From assembly GCF_016920785.2 (NCBI RefSeq), contig NW_024609884.1, positions 81,633,346 to 81,697,345 of the forward strand: a stretch of 64,000 nt of DNA. Direction: 5' to 3'. Of the stretch, positions 14,601 to 28,300 are shown piece after piece; position 1 is the first letter of the stretch; every line of letters begins with the position of its first letter. Below the pieces are notes generated by a model. It did no database searches. It was not told the DNA's origin and worked only from the letters and a program-made list of their open reading frames with translations. The stretch is from Ixodes scapularis. Lineage: Eukaryota > Arthropoda > Arachnida > Ixodida > Ixodidae. Made by a program: the position numbers and the translations under genes.

Positions 14601-17600
14601 GCGCCGTGCCAGCTTTCGCCTTCGCGTGTTCAATCAGTGAGGATCCAACCAAATGCTGAGGCAGCGCCCAGTCTGTGGCCCGCCTCTTGTTGATGACGCC
14701 GCAAATTCAGCACTACGGCCTTGCCATTTGGGAGGTGTTATCTGAGCATGCGCCGGGAACCACCAGCTCAACCCACCTTGAGGGACTTTCGGAGAGGATG
14801 CCATTCCGCAGTGACGCCGAAAAGTTGGACTTCCTATAAACCCTGAAGACGACGTCGACCGTCCGCGCAGACGAGTTCCAGGATGATATGCGGAAGTCGT
14901 GCAGGGCGCTCTTGCACACGGAGGAGCGCTGCGAGAGGGCACACGGTTCGCAGTAAGTCATGCAGCCTCAGACTGAGTGCTGACATTTGGCTACATGAGG
15001 CAAATTTTATGCAGTTTAGAGACTACAAAGTTAATTTGAGTCGAGTTTGATGTATATGGGCAACTTGACCTGTGCACCATCTCTTGACCAGCTGTCTTTA
15101 ACGTTCTTCATGCATCCAACGCGCTGTTTCTAAACGAGCCCTGACGAGGTGTGGGCACTGCGCGTGCGCAGAAAAAGTGGACCGTCTGCGCATGCGCCCG
15201 GCCAATAGCAGCGCCACCGCAGTGATGTGACGCCAGCGCTGTCTGTTGGTGTATATAGTTTCATGCACCGATGGTGAGCGTGTCAAATGGCGCCTATGGT
15301 CACTGACTGCACGCAGGATTGGCGAGTCCCGATCCTCTCCTCTTGCAGCCATCGAAATTGCGGCATTAGCCGATAAGAATGCCGTAGAACGAATCACGAA
15401 GCAAGAGACGCGGAGATAATCAGCAAGGCCCTGGGTCCTCTCACTCAGTGGAGTATCTCCTCCTATGCTCCGTGTCACTAGGTCTCTGCAGTTCAGGCGA
15501 AGGCAGCGCCAGACGAAGAGAAAAAGGGCGAGCACTATAGTAAGTTACAGCTCAAAAATGTGGGGCGAGGGAAAGGAAGGCCGGAGAGAAGGAACCATTG
15601 AAAACGCTGGAGAAAGTATAGGATGTTTCCCGTGTTCCCGTTCCCGAGAAGAGTGTGCGGGATGTTTCCCGTGCACTCTTCTCTCCCGTGTTTCGTCTGT
15701 TTTCTCCTCCCCGGCCTTCCGTTCCCTCGCCCTACCTTCTTGAGTTGTACGCACTATAGGAAGGCGGTACGGGAAAGGAGGGCGATGGAGGAAGAGAGGG
15801 AGAGCACTAGGAACGTTAGAGAGTGGAGACTTCTCTCTCTACCCAGCCTTCCTGGTGCTTACCCCTTCACCACCCCGTTGCCTTCGCCTGTACTGCACGC
15901 AACCAACAACGAAAGAAGTTTTTTTTAATAGGGTAATTGTATAGGTTATGTTTGTTCTCCTTTCGCCGCCAACGACGTATTGGCGGAGAAGCGGTCACGT
16001 CGTCGTAACATCTATTCGCGTCGAGGACGACGCCCTTTCGTGACATCAAGTCGCCGTTGTAATGCGGTCGTGACGTCGCGCTGAGGACGACGCCGTTACG
16101 CGACATCAAGTCGCCGTTGCAACGCGGTCATGATGTCGCGCCGCGTCGAGGATGACGTGGACGTGGTCGTCAATGCCGACGTTGACGTCGACGCCCCGTG
16201 AAACGTCAAACATCGCTATGATGCCACGTTAACGTCGTCCTGAAGTCGTCGTCAACGTAAACGTCACAACGACGTCACGACGAAGCCTCGGCGGCGTGTA
16301 GCGTCGTCGCCTTCGCCAACATCAACGTCAACGCGCCGTCACGACGAAGTCTTGACGTCGTGTAACGTCGTCATCGTCGACGATGATGTCGACGTCCACA
16401 AGTTGTCGGGACGTCAAGTTTCGCTATATCGACAACGACGTCAACGACCTTACACCAAGCTTCTTAATAGCGTCGCACTGACAAGGACGCCGTCATCTTG
16501 ACGTCGTTGACGTCGTCGTCAACGTCAACGTTGACATCGACGTCGTTGTCAACGAAATATGACGTCAGAACGCAGCCTTGATGCCGTGTAATGCGCCTTG
16601 TCAACGTCGATGACGACGTTGACTTCAAGGCGTCGTCGGGATGTCGTATTGCAATGTGACTTAAAGTCAGGTTGCGGTGACATTATGTATGGACGTGACG
16701 CATGAAGTCAAGGTTGTATAAAAAATATAGCCCGGCGTTCTATTGTTTCTATGACTTTGACCAGTGTGCGGGTCGAGCTTGCGTTGGAACGCAACGCGTT
16801 TCTTATAAAAAACGGCCATTTCGAACCACTTCACACGTAGCGCCCCAGAGGGCGCTACGAGCGTAGGGGCTTCGATTAGCCATATTTTTTTTCCGCATGC
16901 GGAGGAGCAGGAATAGCCCTCCGGTGGCCCCACTCGTCCTTTTTAGTACACTCTACCTCTGCGTTGTCCTGAAACTTATTGTCTTTCCTGAGGTCGTCCA
17001 GTAAGGCCATCATGAGTGCTAAGCTGCATCCTTAGTGGCGTGCCTGAGGGTGTGTAATGAGTCAAACTTTCTGATGTTTTCAAGCAGGTCAACCAGCATC
17101 TTCACATTCTCCATAGTGTTCGGTTTCAAAAAGTCTTTAGAAAGTTTTGTTATCTTTATCTTGTAGCAATACTGTGACATAGTCAGGGTCGGGCGTCGCA
17201 CTAACAGAGTACTTCAGTTGCGGTGCACGGTCACGGGGTTGATCGATGTTCACGAATGTCACACATTTGTTGTTCTGAATACGGTTCCAGAACTTAAAAA
17301 CGTTGGTCTCTCGCGTTTGGTTTCTGAGTTTTTGGTAAGACAGCTCCTTATTTATAGCTTTTCTTAACTTTTTTTTCAACGATTCTGCCAGTGGTGGTTC
17401 CCAGCGGAAGAGGTGTGCTGCGATAATGCTGATTTATTTTATAATGCAATGTGCCTTCCGGAATAATGCCCAAGAGGTGCTAGAGGTTTTCTTTGAATGA
17501 ATAATAAAGACCGGTGGTGCTTACAGCAAGAACTGTTTGAACAGCATGCTTCAAAAGTATTTATCTGTCAAGAGGTGCCTGGAGGACTGTTCCCGTTCTG

Positions 17601-20600
17601 GTGTCAGTGTACTCTGTTGATGGGACGACAAATCTATTTTGAAACTGCGGCACACACCTAAAAAAGAAAGCGGATTTGACTGTTTCGTGTGATTGATACT
17701 TTAGCTACCTGGGTAACGTTTTAAATAAATATTTAGTCTAATCAAAGGGCAAAGCCAAATAAGCCGTTACTAGTCAGACATTACACGGCTAGTTCTCTTC
17801 AGGGGAGCTAGATTTAAGAATATCTGCCAAAAATATCGAATAACTATAAGTGCTATCCACATCTCCTGAATAATAAGGTTGTAAAGCTTTTCACGTTACC
17901 GCACGTCTCGATTGCATTGCTTATCAATGCAACGTAGAGAAAAATCGTGTGACTCAAGTGCCGGTCAAAGCTAAGATTTCGTACGAATGACCTTCTTCAA
18001 TACTGAGAGTTAAAAAATAATGCCGATCAAGACGACACACAGGCGACTACACTTCGATTCTTTCAAAACAATAATGGAATGCTCAATCCCGTTGCACGTT
18101 TAGTTGCAGAGTGTTCTACCAGCTGTGTTGAATAAAAGAAAAAATGAGAGTTCGCTTAACTGTGTCGATTCACTGGCGGGTGTTTTCATTTATTCGCTTT
18201 GAAGTTGAAATGTAAAACCTTTAGCCAGGCTCTAGGCAAAGGCCTTGCACATGCTCCAAAGTGAATGGCGGGGATGACTATTTTCTGAGTCGCGTTTGAA
18301 TAGGTTACGCAAGAATACGCCGGCGAGTAACTATGCCCGTTCACACATCACTGTCCTTTTACGCTTGTGACGGCACATCAGTGCTTCGTATTGCGCGTGC
18401 CATGCTACTTCTCTAACTGGTTGTAACGCTTCGTACGAAATGCCGATGTCCTGGTAATTTCCGGTCGTATCTCGAGTCCTTGACATGGTCCCTACACGGC
18501 ACATGAAGCACGATTGTCCCGGTAACTCGTCGCTATCGTAGCCTCGACGAAAGCGGTCGTAACGTAGGGCGGTGCAGTTAACGAAACTACGGCGGAACAT
18601 GCGTATAACCATCACGATGTTCGTGCGCACCTTTGAGAGTTGGGACACAACACTTTCCGTCGGAACGGCTTGCAACCACTGCTGCCTTCGTGGTTCATCC
18701 ATCGGGAAGACGGAAATGGGTGTTGCGCTATAAGACCTGTTATCAGTTGCTTTGTAGCCCTTTGCAAAGCAGGCTAGGCATTTTCACTCATACATTCGAC
18801 GCTCCTCGTAAACGTCTAACTTCATCGTCTGCTGCAGCACAGACACTCGGCGCGAGCGTCTGCTTCATTGTCTGCTACAACAACCACTGTAGCAGACAAT
18901 GTAGCAGATGATGGCGCTCATCCGGGCTACCTACGGGGCTCTGGGTGGATCCATTAGCGATGATGTATAAAGAAGGAAACGCGCTGGCCTTGTCTTCTAG
19001 GTGGTATTGCCAGAAGCCTTCTAGAAATTAAAAAAACAAAAACATAACAAGAAACATTGCAGCATTGTGATTTATTACCCATGTTGATGTTACTTTATAG
19101 TCAAGATTAGGTACACTAATTATTCACTTTGTACCTTAAAAAGGCTATTTGGTATTTGTTTCTTCTTGACATGTTCAAGACAGTAAACGCACGCAACAAG
19201 CAAATAAAAATGATACAAAAATAAAATAACAAGTGTGTAGTAATACCTGAGCATAAACATTGGTCCCGTAAATCATAACGTTCGATGTCCGGCAGGCCTC
19301 CTCGCAATGTACTCTGCAAAGAAAAAATAGTGGATGTGTGCGTTTGTGACCTAGTGCGTTGTGCTCTAATGCAACCGCTTGACACACTGGCACCATCTAT
19401 ACGGTGCACCTGGAACACTACCAACATGTGTATAACTAGACAAAATGTTTTGTCCTATTTGCAAAATCAAATCTACGCACTATCTCTGAGAAATGGACGC
19501 TGTAACATTGTCAGATTTAGTTCAAGGGGAAAGAATTATGCGTACACAATTATACGAATATATGCTCAGGTCAGAAGTGTTTTAGGTCTACCCGAAAGAC
19601 GGCGCCAATGTGCTAAGCGGTTACAAGAGATCAGAACGCACTCGGTCACAGTGAAGCGCAAATGTGAAAAGTAAACTTTAATCTGATAAAGATGAGAGTC
19701 ACAGAATGTGCACCGTGCTCTGAGCTGCGCTATAGGTTGGCGTGACATCTGGGAGGTATCATAATCTCAACCCTGAAGCACGGACACATAAAGTAACGGA
19801 GAGTACGACGCATATTATTTATGGTTGATGTTGCCAAAGTGCGTGACTGTACATAAATTGCGGCTGTCTGCTAAAGTGGTGAACTGTCTAATTTTCCTTC
19901 ATTCATTCGTGGCTTAAATTCGTTTACATTCTTCAGGGTGTAAAAAGGCTTACACTGGTGGCTACACCTTTTCAGCACTCTTATTACATACTCTAGTTAT
20001 TTCAAAAAGCGTGTATGTCTATGTCAAATGACATAGAACATTCTGCGGTGCCGAGTGTAGCAAAGCGGCAACGCGTACACTCTAAAAAAAGCCCGTGCAT
20101 CCGCTTTCCCGCACAACACTCGGAGAGCCAATCACCGCAACTTACGGAGGCAGCTCAGCGAATGACGCTGCCGAAACATATGTTTAGACCAAAAAACGCA
20201 GTCTGAGCTGTGACATTAAGCAATGCAAGCGTGACGTTTTGCATTGCTTAATGTCACAACTCAGACTGCGTTTTTTCGTCTAAACATATGTTTCCGCATC
20301 GTCATTCGCTGAGCTGCTTCCGTAAGTTGCGGTGATTGACTCTCTGAGTGTTGTGCGGGAAAGCAGACGCACAAACTTTTTTTAGAGTGCGTGTCCGCGT
20401 CGAACAGATTTCGCGGAAATTGGTGTAACGACGTCGAATTCGCATTGCTATATGACAGTGAACTCAGCATGAAGATTAGACAAACACAAAGAGAGGGAGA
20501 GCACATTTATTTTTCTTGAAAATAAGCTTCTTGAATCTCGAAAAGATATGTTTTTCCTTTAAATACTAATGAGAAAAAAGCAATATATATTGTAACCTTA

Positions 20601-23600
20601 TTAATGAGCGAGGCGGTCACGGATTGGTGAGTACCTTTAATTTGTTAAGCATACAAAGCGCTGGAGCAGTCAAAGAGGTCTTATTACCGGTGGCGTGCAT
20701 GCTCTGTATTTGTTGTTTTTGTGCACGTTTGGCGCTTGTTGTCTGTAAACTGCCGTGTGACCCTGTGAAGTGCGGCCCCAGTGAGATGTCGAAAGCAGAC
20801 TGGTTTAGTCTGTTCACCCCTAGGACTAAGAACACTATTTTTAATCAATCAAAAAGTGTAAAGTTTTCTATGTCATTCTGATAAACCCGGGTAGCACTGA
20901 ATCTCTCATGCGTGTATTATGCGTGCGCAATCATGTGTCGTTACACTCTAAAAAAAAGCCCGTGCGTCTACTTTCCCGCACAACACCCGGAGAGCCAATC
21001 ACCGCAACTTACGGAGGCAATTCAACGAATGACGATGCCGAAACATATGTTTAGACCAAAAAACGCAGTCTGAGTTGTGACATTAAGCAATGCAAAACGT
21101 CACGCTTGCATTGCTTAATGTCACAACTCAAACTGCGTTTTTTGGTCTAAACAGATGTTTCGGCATCGTCATTCGTTGAATTGCCTCCGTGAGTTGCGGT
21201 GATTGGCTCTCCGGGTGTTGTGCGGGAAAGTAGACGCACAGGCATTTTTTAGAGTGTACAAAGACATTTGGGCGGTTTAGTATGCGTTGTACGATGGCGC
21301 CACGAATACGGGAGATGTCTCAAGCTGCAGACGGTGACGTCAGCCGTGTCACGTAATGCTTTATGGCAATCGGATTAGGTTTGTCGCGCCCGCTACGCTA
21401 TTCATTGGCTGTCGTGTGAAATCATGACGTCACACACCAGCTACGCTCTCCGTTGGTGCATATGGTCCGCCAGGTGACGCCGTCAGATTACCGTATTTAC
21501 TCGAGGAATAGCCGCACTATTTATGAACAAGACCCTTGATTCTGCTTTCCCGCAAAGCACATATACAGCCAATCATGGCGTTGCGCATAAATAACAAAGC
21601 GAATAATTAGATCGAGAACACGATTCTTCGCATATGGTATCTTGGCACGAAGACGTTATCTCTGTCCTGTAAACAGCTGGAATCATTCTGTCGATCGCGG
21701 TGATTGGCAATCTCTGTGCTACACGGAAGAGCGAACCCTCAGGTTTTCTTCATAAACTGAGGCTATTACTCGAGTAAATACGATATCTGGGGAGGTATAT
21801 GTTTCGTCGTTCGGGAGCCTGTTGTGGGCGCCGACGGCCGCCTGCTACTTACTTCCCAGCATATGGTTCCAGGAATACGTCTTCGACTGGTGTTTTTTAG
21901 CGTCTTCTCCTGCCTATGCATCATAACTGGTCCCGGAATGGCAATACATGACGTCAGAAATGTCGGATATCGCGATCCTGGCGGTTTGCGTTAGAGGTAT
22001 TGACATACAGCACGAATGAACACGAGTGTCGCTGTCGTCGCGGTGTCCCAACTCCTGGCTGCCCAAGCTTCCGCGGACTGTCAAGCTGGAGAGAACCTGC
22101 CACAGAACAGGCGTCTGCCAGGTGCACCACCTCTGCTGTGACGCCGCCAGGATCGCGGTCGGCGACAGCATCACACTTCTATGACGGACTCACTAGGCAG
22201 AAATCGAGGGACCACTTTTGGGGATGAGGTAAATAAACACACCGGTCGGATACGCGCTGCACCGTTTGGTTAATCGTGCTGATTATGATTCATTGCATTA
22301 AATATAATAAAGTATGATTTGTATCATGTTTCTGCAATTAGTGCTATAGGTTACGCATGATTTATATTCCCTTGACCTGCGAGTAACAGTTTTTCGTTAT
22401 GATTGATCGTAACGCATATCGCATTAAACCCTGCCCGTAATTCTGCTATGCATACTTAAGGGTGTAAACATTTGTTGCGTGCACCTTTCTCTTTTCATGA
22501 AAATATAAAAACCGGCAAGTTCCAACCATATTATTAGCATGGATACCTTTTGTGATATTGTGTTGTGGATGTGTTGTATTGCGCTATTTCTTGCGTTTTA
22601 TTATACTATGTTGCCCAGCTAGAATTGTGAATTTATTCGTATTACCTCATTTACTTTACCTCTTCCGGGCTCGCCCTTCACTGAAACTATAATTATATTC
22701 AAATTTTGTTCTCGTGCCTGCTAAGTGCAAGTTTTCTTTATTTTTGAAAGCGCCACCCAGCGAGATCAGCCAACACCTCCTAAACAGCTTCAAAGCCTGC
22801 GCGTTACGTCATATGACGTGACATCCGGGGGACCCGCACGGGCGCTGATTGGATGCGAGTGCCGCATCAGCGTTCGCGTGGGACTATGATAGGACACGAG
22901 CCCCACGCGAACGCTGACGCGGCACTCGCATCCAATCAGCGCGGATGCCGGACCCCCGGACGTGACGTCATGTGACGTAACGCGCAGGCTTTGCTGTCCA
23001 GAAGGTGTTGATGAGCGGCATTTGTAAAAAAAGAGAGGTAGGCTAGAAATGGAAAGACATACCAAAGACTTATACTAAAAGAATACATCTCACTCCGCGA
23101 AAGGCCCATGGCCTTGGCGTGGAAAAGCCTCGCGGAGTTGGAACGGCAGGATACGCGGCAGCATCTTTGTTTTCCCCTTTGAATTAGGAGGGGCGGCTGC
23201 TGCCATCTCTGGTCGTGGGCATCTCGAGCGCCATTCGACACAGCCGTCACTGCTGTCTCGGCGAGCCCGGTATGTCGGCAGCACTCTCCCTCAGCTCCGC
23301 GCAACTGGATGAGCAGCGCGATGCACATGCGTTTTCTCGGACGCTACCTGCCCACACCACGGGGGGAAGACTTGGGCGCTCTAGGCTGACTGCGGTCTAA
23401 TGCCAGTGAGCGGTATCAAATGTATTCTGCTTAGTCAAGTATTTAGAGGTACTCACGCAGTATTCATTAATCTGTCAAATATCGGTTCGTAACACTTACC
23501 TGCATCCTTGCTTAACATAACAGGCATTGCGACGACGAAGAGAAAACCCTGTCTCCGAGCAGTCGATGCTGGTCCCCTCTTCGGCTGTAAGAAAACACCA

Positions 23601-25287
23601 TAGCTGGCAGGAAACCATTCCACTCCGCCTTCTGCTTTATATTTTGCTCGGGAAAAATTGGAAAGCGCTATTTTTGGGTGCCTTCTGACTTGCGCTTTCT
23701 TTGAACCACTCTGATGAGACACCCAGACGAAGTTTGGTGCCCTTTTACTCGGGGCACAACTTTTGTTGGCAATTCAGTCAAAGGTATGGGCACGCGTGCC
23801 CTCTCCTCTTTTGAGTGGTGATTAAAGTTGTGCGCGCGCTCTCCTCCTCTCCTCGAAAATGCCAAGATAGGTTGTGCCGTGCTACGTACCACGATACGCT
23901 ACGTCGAAATGCAGTAGCGTTTCGGTGTTCCAGTACAGCAGCGAAGCAACGCAGAAACACAGCCCTGTTTTGGGTTTTTTTGTTTTGTTTTTTTGCGACT
24001 ACGTTTTTTCAATGGGTGCACGTACGGAAACGAAATAGGCCTTACCATAGGGCGGTTTAGCGAGGTGGAGGGGCTTAGAGCGATAAACCGGAAGTTCGAA
24101 AGTAGAAGCCCCCGGTTGCCGCCATGTTGTACGCAAAAGTGACCACTCGTCATGTGACCTCACAACAGCCGTGACGTCACCGGTAAGATGTCAGCGCCCT
24201 GAGCTGTCCGATGCGAGTTTGTTATTCGGTGCGCGGTAGCCGTGATGTGCCGCTGCTTGCCGACGATTTCGGGCTTCTTCGTGCTCTCTGACGCAGGTAT
24301 AGCGCGAAGATCTGAAGTTATGAGACTATATACCCTTTTTACGAAAGACTGCTCTGGATAATAGCACCTGTGAGACAGCATCGATCGTATTGGCGTAGCG
24401 GTTCTTGAATTCCCGGATTCGTCCGAGGATCGGTACAACTTTTAGTTCTTTTAGCATGCCATTTTCGCATTCTCTTAGCTTTGTTTGAACTTTGAATTGT
24501 CTTACTATTGATGCGAAATGTATGTGTCGCACGTAGGGCCTAGGGAAAGTTGCTAAAGCCACATGTATCTTCATAATCACAGCAACCTTTAGCGAGGAAG
24601 CTCCTTCGATCTTTGCGTATTGTACTAAGCAACGATTTTAAGATACAACTTTTAGCATTTGATTTTCGAATTTTTCTAGCTTTGTTTGAACGTTAGAATG
24701 TTTGAGAATTGAAGCGAAAGGTATATGTACGTCGCGTGTGGGGCCTAAGGGAAGTTGTTTGAGCACTTGGTCACAGCATAAGCGCAGCAACTTTAAGCGA
24801 GCAAGCTTTTGTGCTAATCGACGATTGTACAAATCGGCAGTTTTCAGGATTTTGATATAACGTGCCTCCATTGCAGTAACTTGCAATCGATCTCAGTCCT
24901 CTTTATAAAGTGAAAAATTGGCGTTTGTTTAAGTGACGTGCACGCGAACTCCTACAAAGCATTCGAACCAATCATTCGGGAAAAAGTTCATTAGTAACGT
25001 TCATCAAACAGTTCATTTATCTCCTTTGAACTCAGAACACAATTAGCAAGTCTTCACATTTTCGATTGATCAGTGCACAAAATACTGCAATACGTTCCTT
25101 AGAAACGAGTAGGCTCTTGACCTTGTGGGGATTCCTGTGATCTCCCATCCCCAATGGCCGCGATAACGGCCGCGGGTCGGAACACTCGGCCTCCTTCGCC
25201 GTGAGCTCCGACCAGTCCGTGAAGCGTAGGAGAGCCGCCTGGCTTGGGGGGCTCTCCTCCTCACTCTCTCCCGGCGGGATCTTTTCC

Positions 25288-25320
<33 letters not shown>

Positions 25321-28300
25321 CTCGGATGCGGATCACTGCTGACAGGCGAGGAGGTTTCGCCTCTTGTTTTCCCGCTTTCGGGAAAGGGACTCGTCCGGGT
25401 GACCGCGAAAGAGATAGGACGTGTGTCGGCGACTTCTCCGATGCTTCCCCGGTCTTGGCTCTCCGGAACCCCGCGTCTGGCAGGTAAGTACCTTTTCTTA
25501 CCCTGCCGGCGCGGGGGGCATTTTGGATGGGGGATGGGGATATGGTAATTCGTTTAAAAGAGTATGTTAATGAATGCTCCTGGACTCTGTCCTTACTCTG
25601 GTACTTGTGTCTTCCCTTCCGCTGTATTCGAGAGAGTGAGACAAGGTAGACGATCATTGGCACCGACGGAGGTAATTAAGCGAACCGACCCGCGGTAATG
25701 TAGCCCTAAGCGTCGTCTATATTGCCGCGGAGATGTGGGGACCGCGGGCTACTAGGTTTGACGTCTCCTTTGAGATCGCCACCGCTGTTGAGACAACCCT
25801 TTGGTTATTCTATCGGTACCTGTGTTGGTAGTTAGCGAAATCCCCCAACCTTGCCAGTCGGTATCGATAGTCCACAGTAACCTCCATGTGTATGATCAGA
25901 CTCCTCTTATTTGGTTGTCTAATCTATCATTTTAACGTCTAGAATCTTTAAAAAAAATGCAGCCCTACTCTTTAGAGATTTGGAGAGGTGCCTCTCTCCA
26001 ACGTACATTTTGGCTCACTGGAACAGTAGTCTTCGCTGTTTGCCGAATTGTCGTGAAATGGAGTATAGTGGCTACGGCGCTAATTACCAGAAGCCTTCAA
26101 ACTGTGGGCATTTGTTCGTCAAGAATTGTATGTTAGCAATCACTGTGACCTTGGCTCAGCGCCTATTAGACTTGAATGCTGCACTAGCTTTCGACGTGAA
26201 CTAAGGCCCATTCGCCTTACACCGAAACAAAAAATTGTGACAGTCAATGTTGATTGATGGGGTTTTGCAAAGGGTCAATTCTGCCATTTGTATATGAAAT
26301 GTCCTGCTATGTAACAATACCTTAACACATGCTAATAAACTGGATGCTCAGAGTTGTCTTTGTTTTTGTAATTGACACGTTGCAGCAATAATTATTTTTT
26401 CCAAGTGTAATATTTATTTCCGAGAGCTGGGCCCATCTTGCACTCATTAATGTCAGTGTGCTATGATGTTATTATAATGTGTGTACTTTTAAGTATTCTC
26501 TCTACAATGCCAACAAAGGCCCTTGGAAGGAATTAATTAATAAATAACAATTTCACATCACTGGAGTCTGTTTTCGAATGCACCACATGTTCAGGAGAGG
26601 TGGAAGGAGTGCAGCCCCACGAAACAGGTATGCCAATTTGGTATGTCGAATTTATTACTATTGAGGGCTCAGAGATCCGAGTGTCCGCAAAAGGTCCAGC
26701 GCATCCAGTGAACACAATTTTCGGTGTGTAGAATGTGAAGGCATAAAATAGAGTGGGAATATGATGTGCATCTGGTTAGTGTCCCTACCGAAAAATCCGG
26801 TATAACTTTTCGCTATCCGGATTATGGAACCGGAAATCTATCTGGATTCTATCTGGACTCTATCTGGAATTTAGGTTTTCAGAAATTATTCCTTTGTCTG
26901 CAATCTGGATTTCGGGTTTCGAGTAACAAATTTCCGGTTCCATATTCCGGATAGGGAAAGTTATACCGGATTTTTCGGTAGGGGTATCAAATATGTTTGT
27001 ATCTACTTGATTACATATGTATTGATTTTTATCAAACGGTTCCTTATCGAGTCCTTTCTGCGACAGTCTTGTGTCAGGCGTTCAGTCATAGTGCCTGTGC
27101 TCCTTGTCGTTGTGTGACGCTCCTGCCACGTCGGTTTTCAGTTCCGGCGAGTGGCGACTTTGACTGACTGGTGCCGTATTGTAATCATACGTCATGTGAC
27201 GCTACTGATATCTGATGCACTGAAGCTGTAGGGCTGGCTTCTAATCCGCAAACTTTCCTGGTAGTTTTCTGCGTCAAGGTAGCAAGTTAGGGCATGTATT
27301 GCTTACGTAGCTGTGCATTTTGCTGTACTGTTAACTTGATGGCTGGCAACAATGTTGCCAGCCAGTTGAGACTTGTTGTTGTTTTGTCCGTTTTTTTATT
27401 TTTCCGTGTCTCCGGTTTACAATGGAAGCAACAATGTTTGTTTGCTATCCAAGCCACTTCCCTTCTATTCTGAAATGGCGATTTTTTCTGCATGCCGCGA
27501 CCATTGCAACTTGTGTAAGTCTCGTGTGGCAAAGTGAAGTTGGGTGATCCTTGGCGTCCACTTTTGATAACAAGCAGCCATTCTATTTCTTCAAGCCACT
27601 CAGCGGCATTCTCGCTCAAAGTTGGAAATTATGTGATCCGTGGAGTGGACACAGATCAATGGTGGCGTCAAATTATTAGGTATTGCCCTTGGATGACAAC
27701 CGACACCAAATCAACTGTCATTGTGTCGCCGCTCACCTATTTTTTCGTGCTTACCTCCCGTCGAGGTGAAGGGGATCAGGAGCTTCGAGGTAATGTCGGC
27801 ACCAGGGACAGTGACCGCCGCAGATACTCCTCAATGTCCCGCGGTCGCTCCTCGAGACGTGGTCGAGGGTCGTTCGTCATGAACCCTCGCAGGCCCATTC
27901 ATTGGTAAGGGCACCTCCAGTAGACATGGTCGGCCTCATGCAGTGGTAGCAGAGTGGTTTTCGGTCGGCCATTCGCAACACCTCCGTCTCCCTCGGTGTA
28001 CTTTGTTCAGAGCGGACCTAGACTGCTTCGTTCCAAAGTCGGGAATGGTGCTGCGTTGGGGTGTCAAGTTCAATTGGCAGTGAATACTAACGGGCAGCAG
28101 GTGGCGGTCGTCGTGCCATTGTGGCGTAAGTCACCCTCGGTTCCTCAGATGCTGCTTCGCTCGCAGAAGTCTCCAGTTGATATGCCCATTGAACTTCTTC
28201 CCAAACAATCTCGGCAATCAAAATAAAAGCCGGGCAACTGATGGCAAAAAGTAGCTTCCTGATCTCATCCCCGACAACGTCATGGATGATGTCGCGGATG

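Larger units (their letters stand above)
19314..23499. other. Intron 2 of the LCCL-FN3 gene
   Basis: Holds palindromic MITE copies 1 and 2, the 22796 foldback and AT-rich spacer. The only other item is a small open frame at 22016 discussed under findings. Confidence 0.5.

Noticed and set aside
25070..25663. 197-codon minus-strand frame, Arg- and Gly-rich
   Set aside because: Produced by a GC-rich block and a poly-C tract; no start context, domain or splice partner.
26025..26204. Plus-strand frame with CLPNCREMEYS, reminiscent of DEG/ENaC channel cysteine motifs
   Set aside because: Short match, weak acceptor, no donor or neighbouring channel exons; the alternative frame is equally open. Not supportable as a gene.
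26533..26760. Minus-strand frame of about 80 codons (contains GIPVSWGCTPSTSPEH)
   Set aside because: No family recognised, no clear acceptor, overlaps the edge of a foldback region; could be chance in moderately AT-rich DNA.
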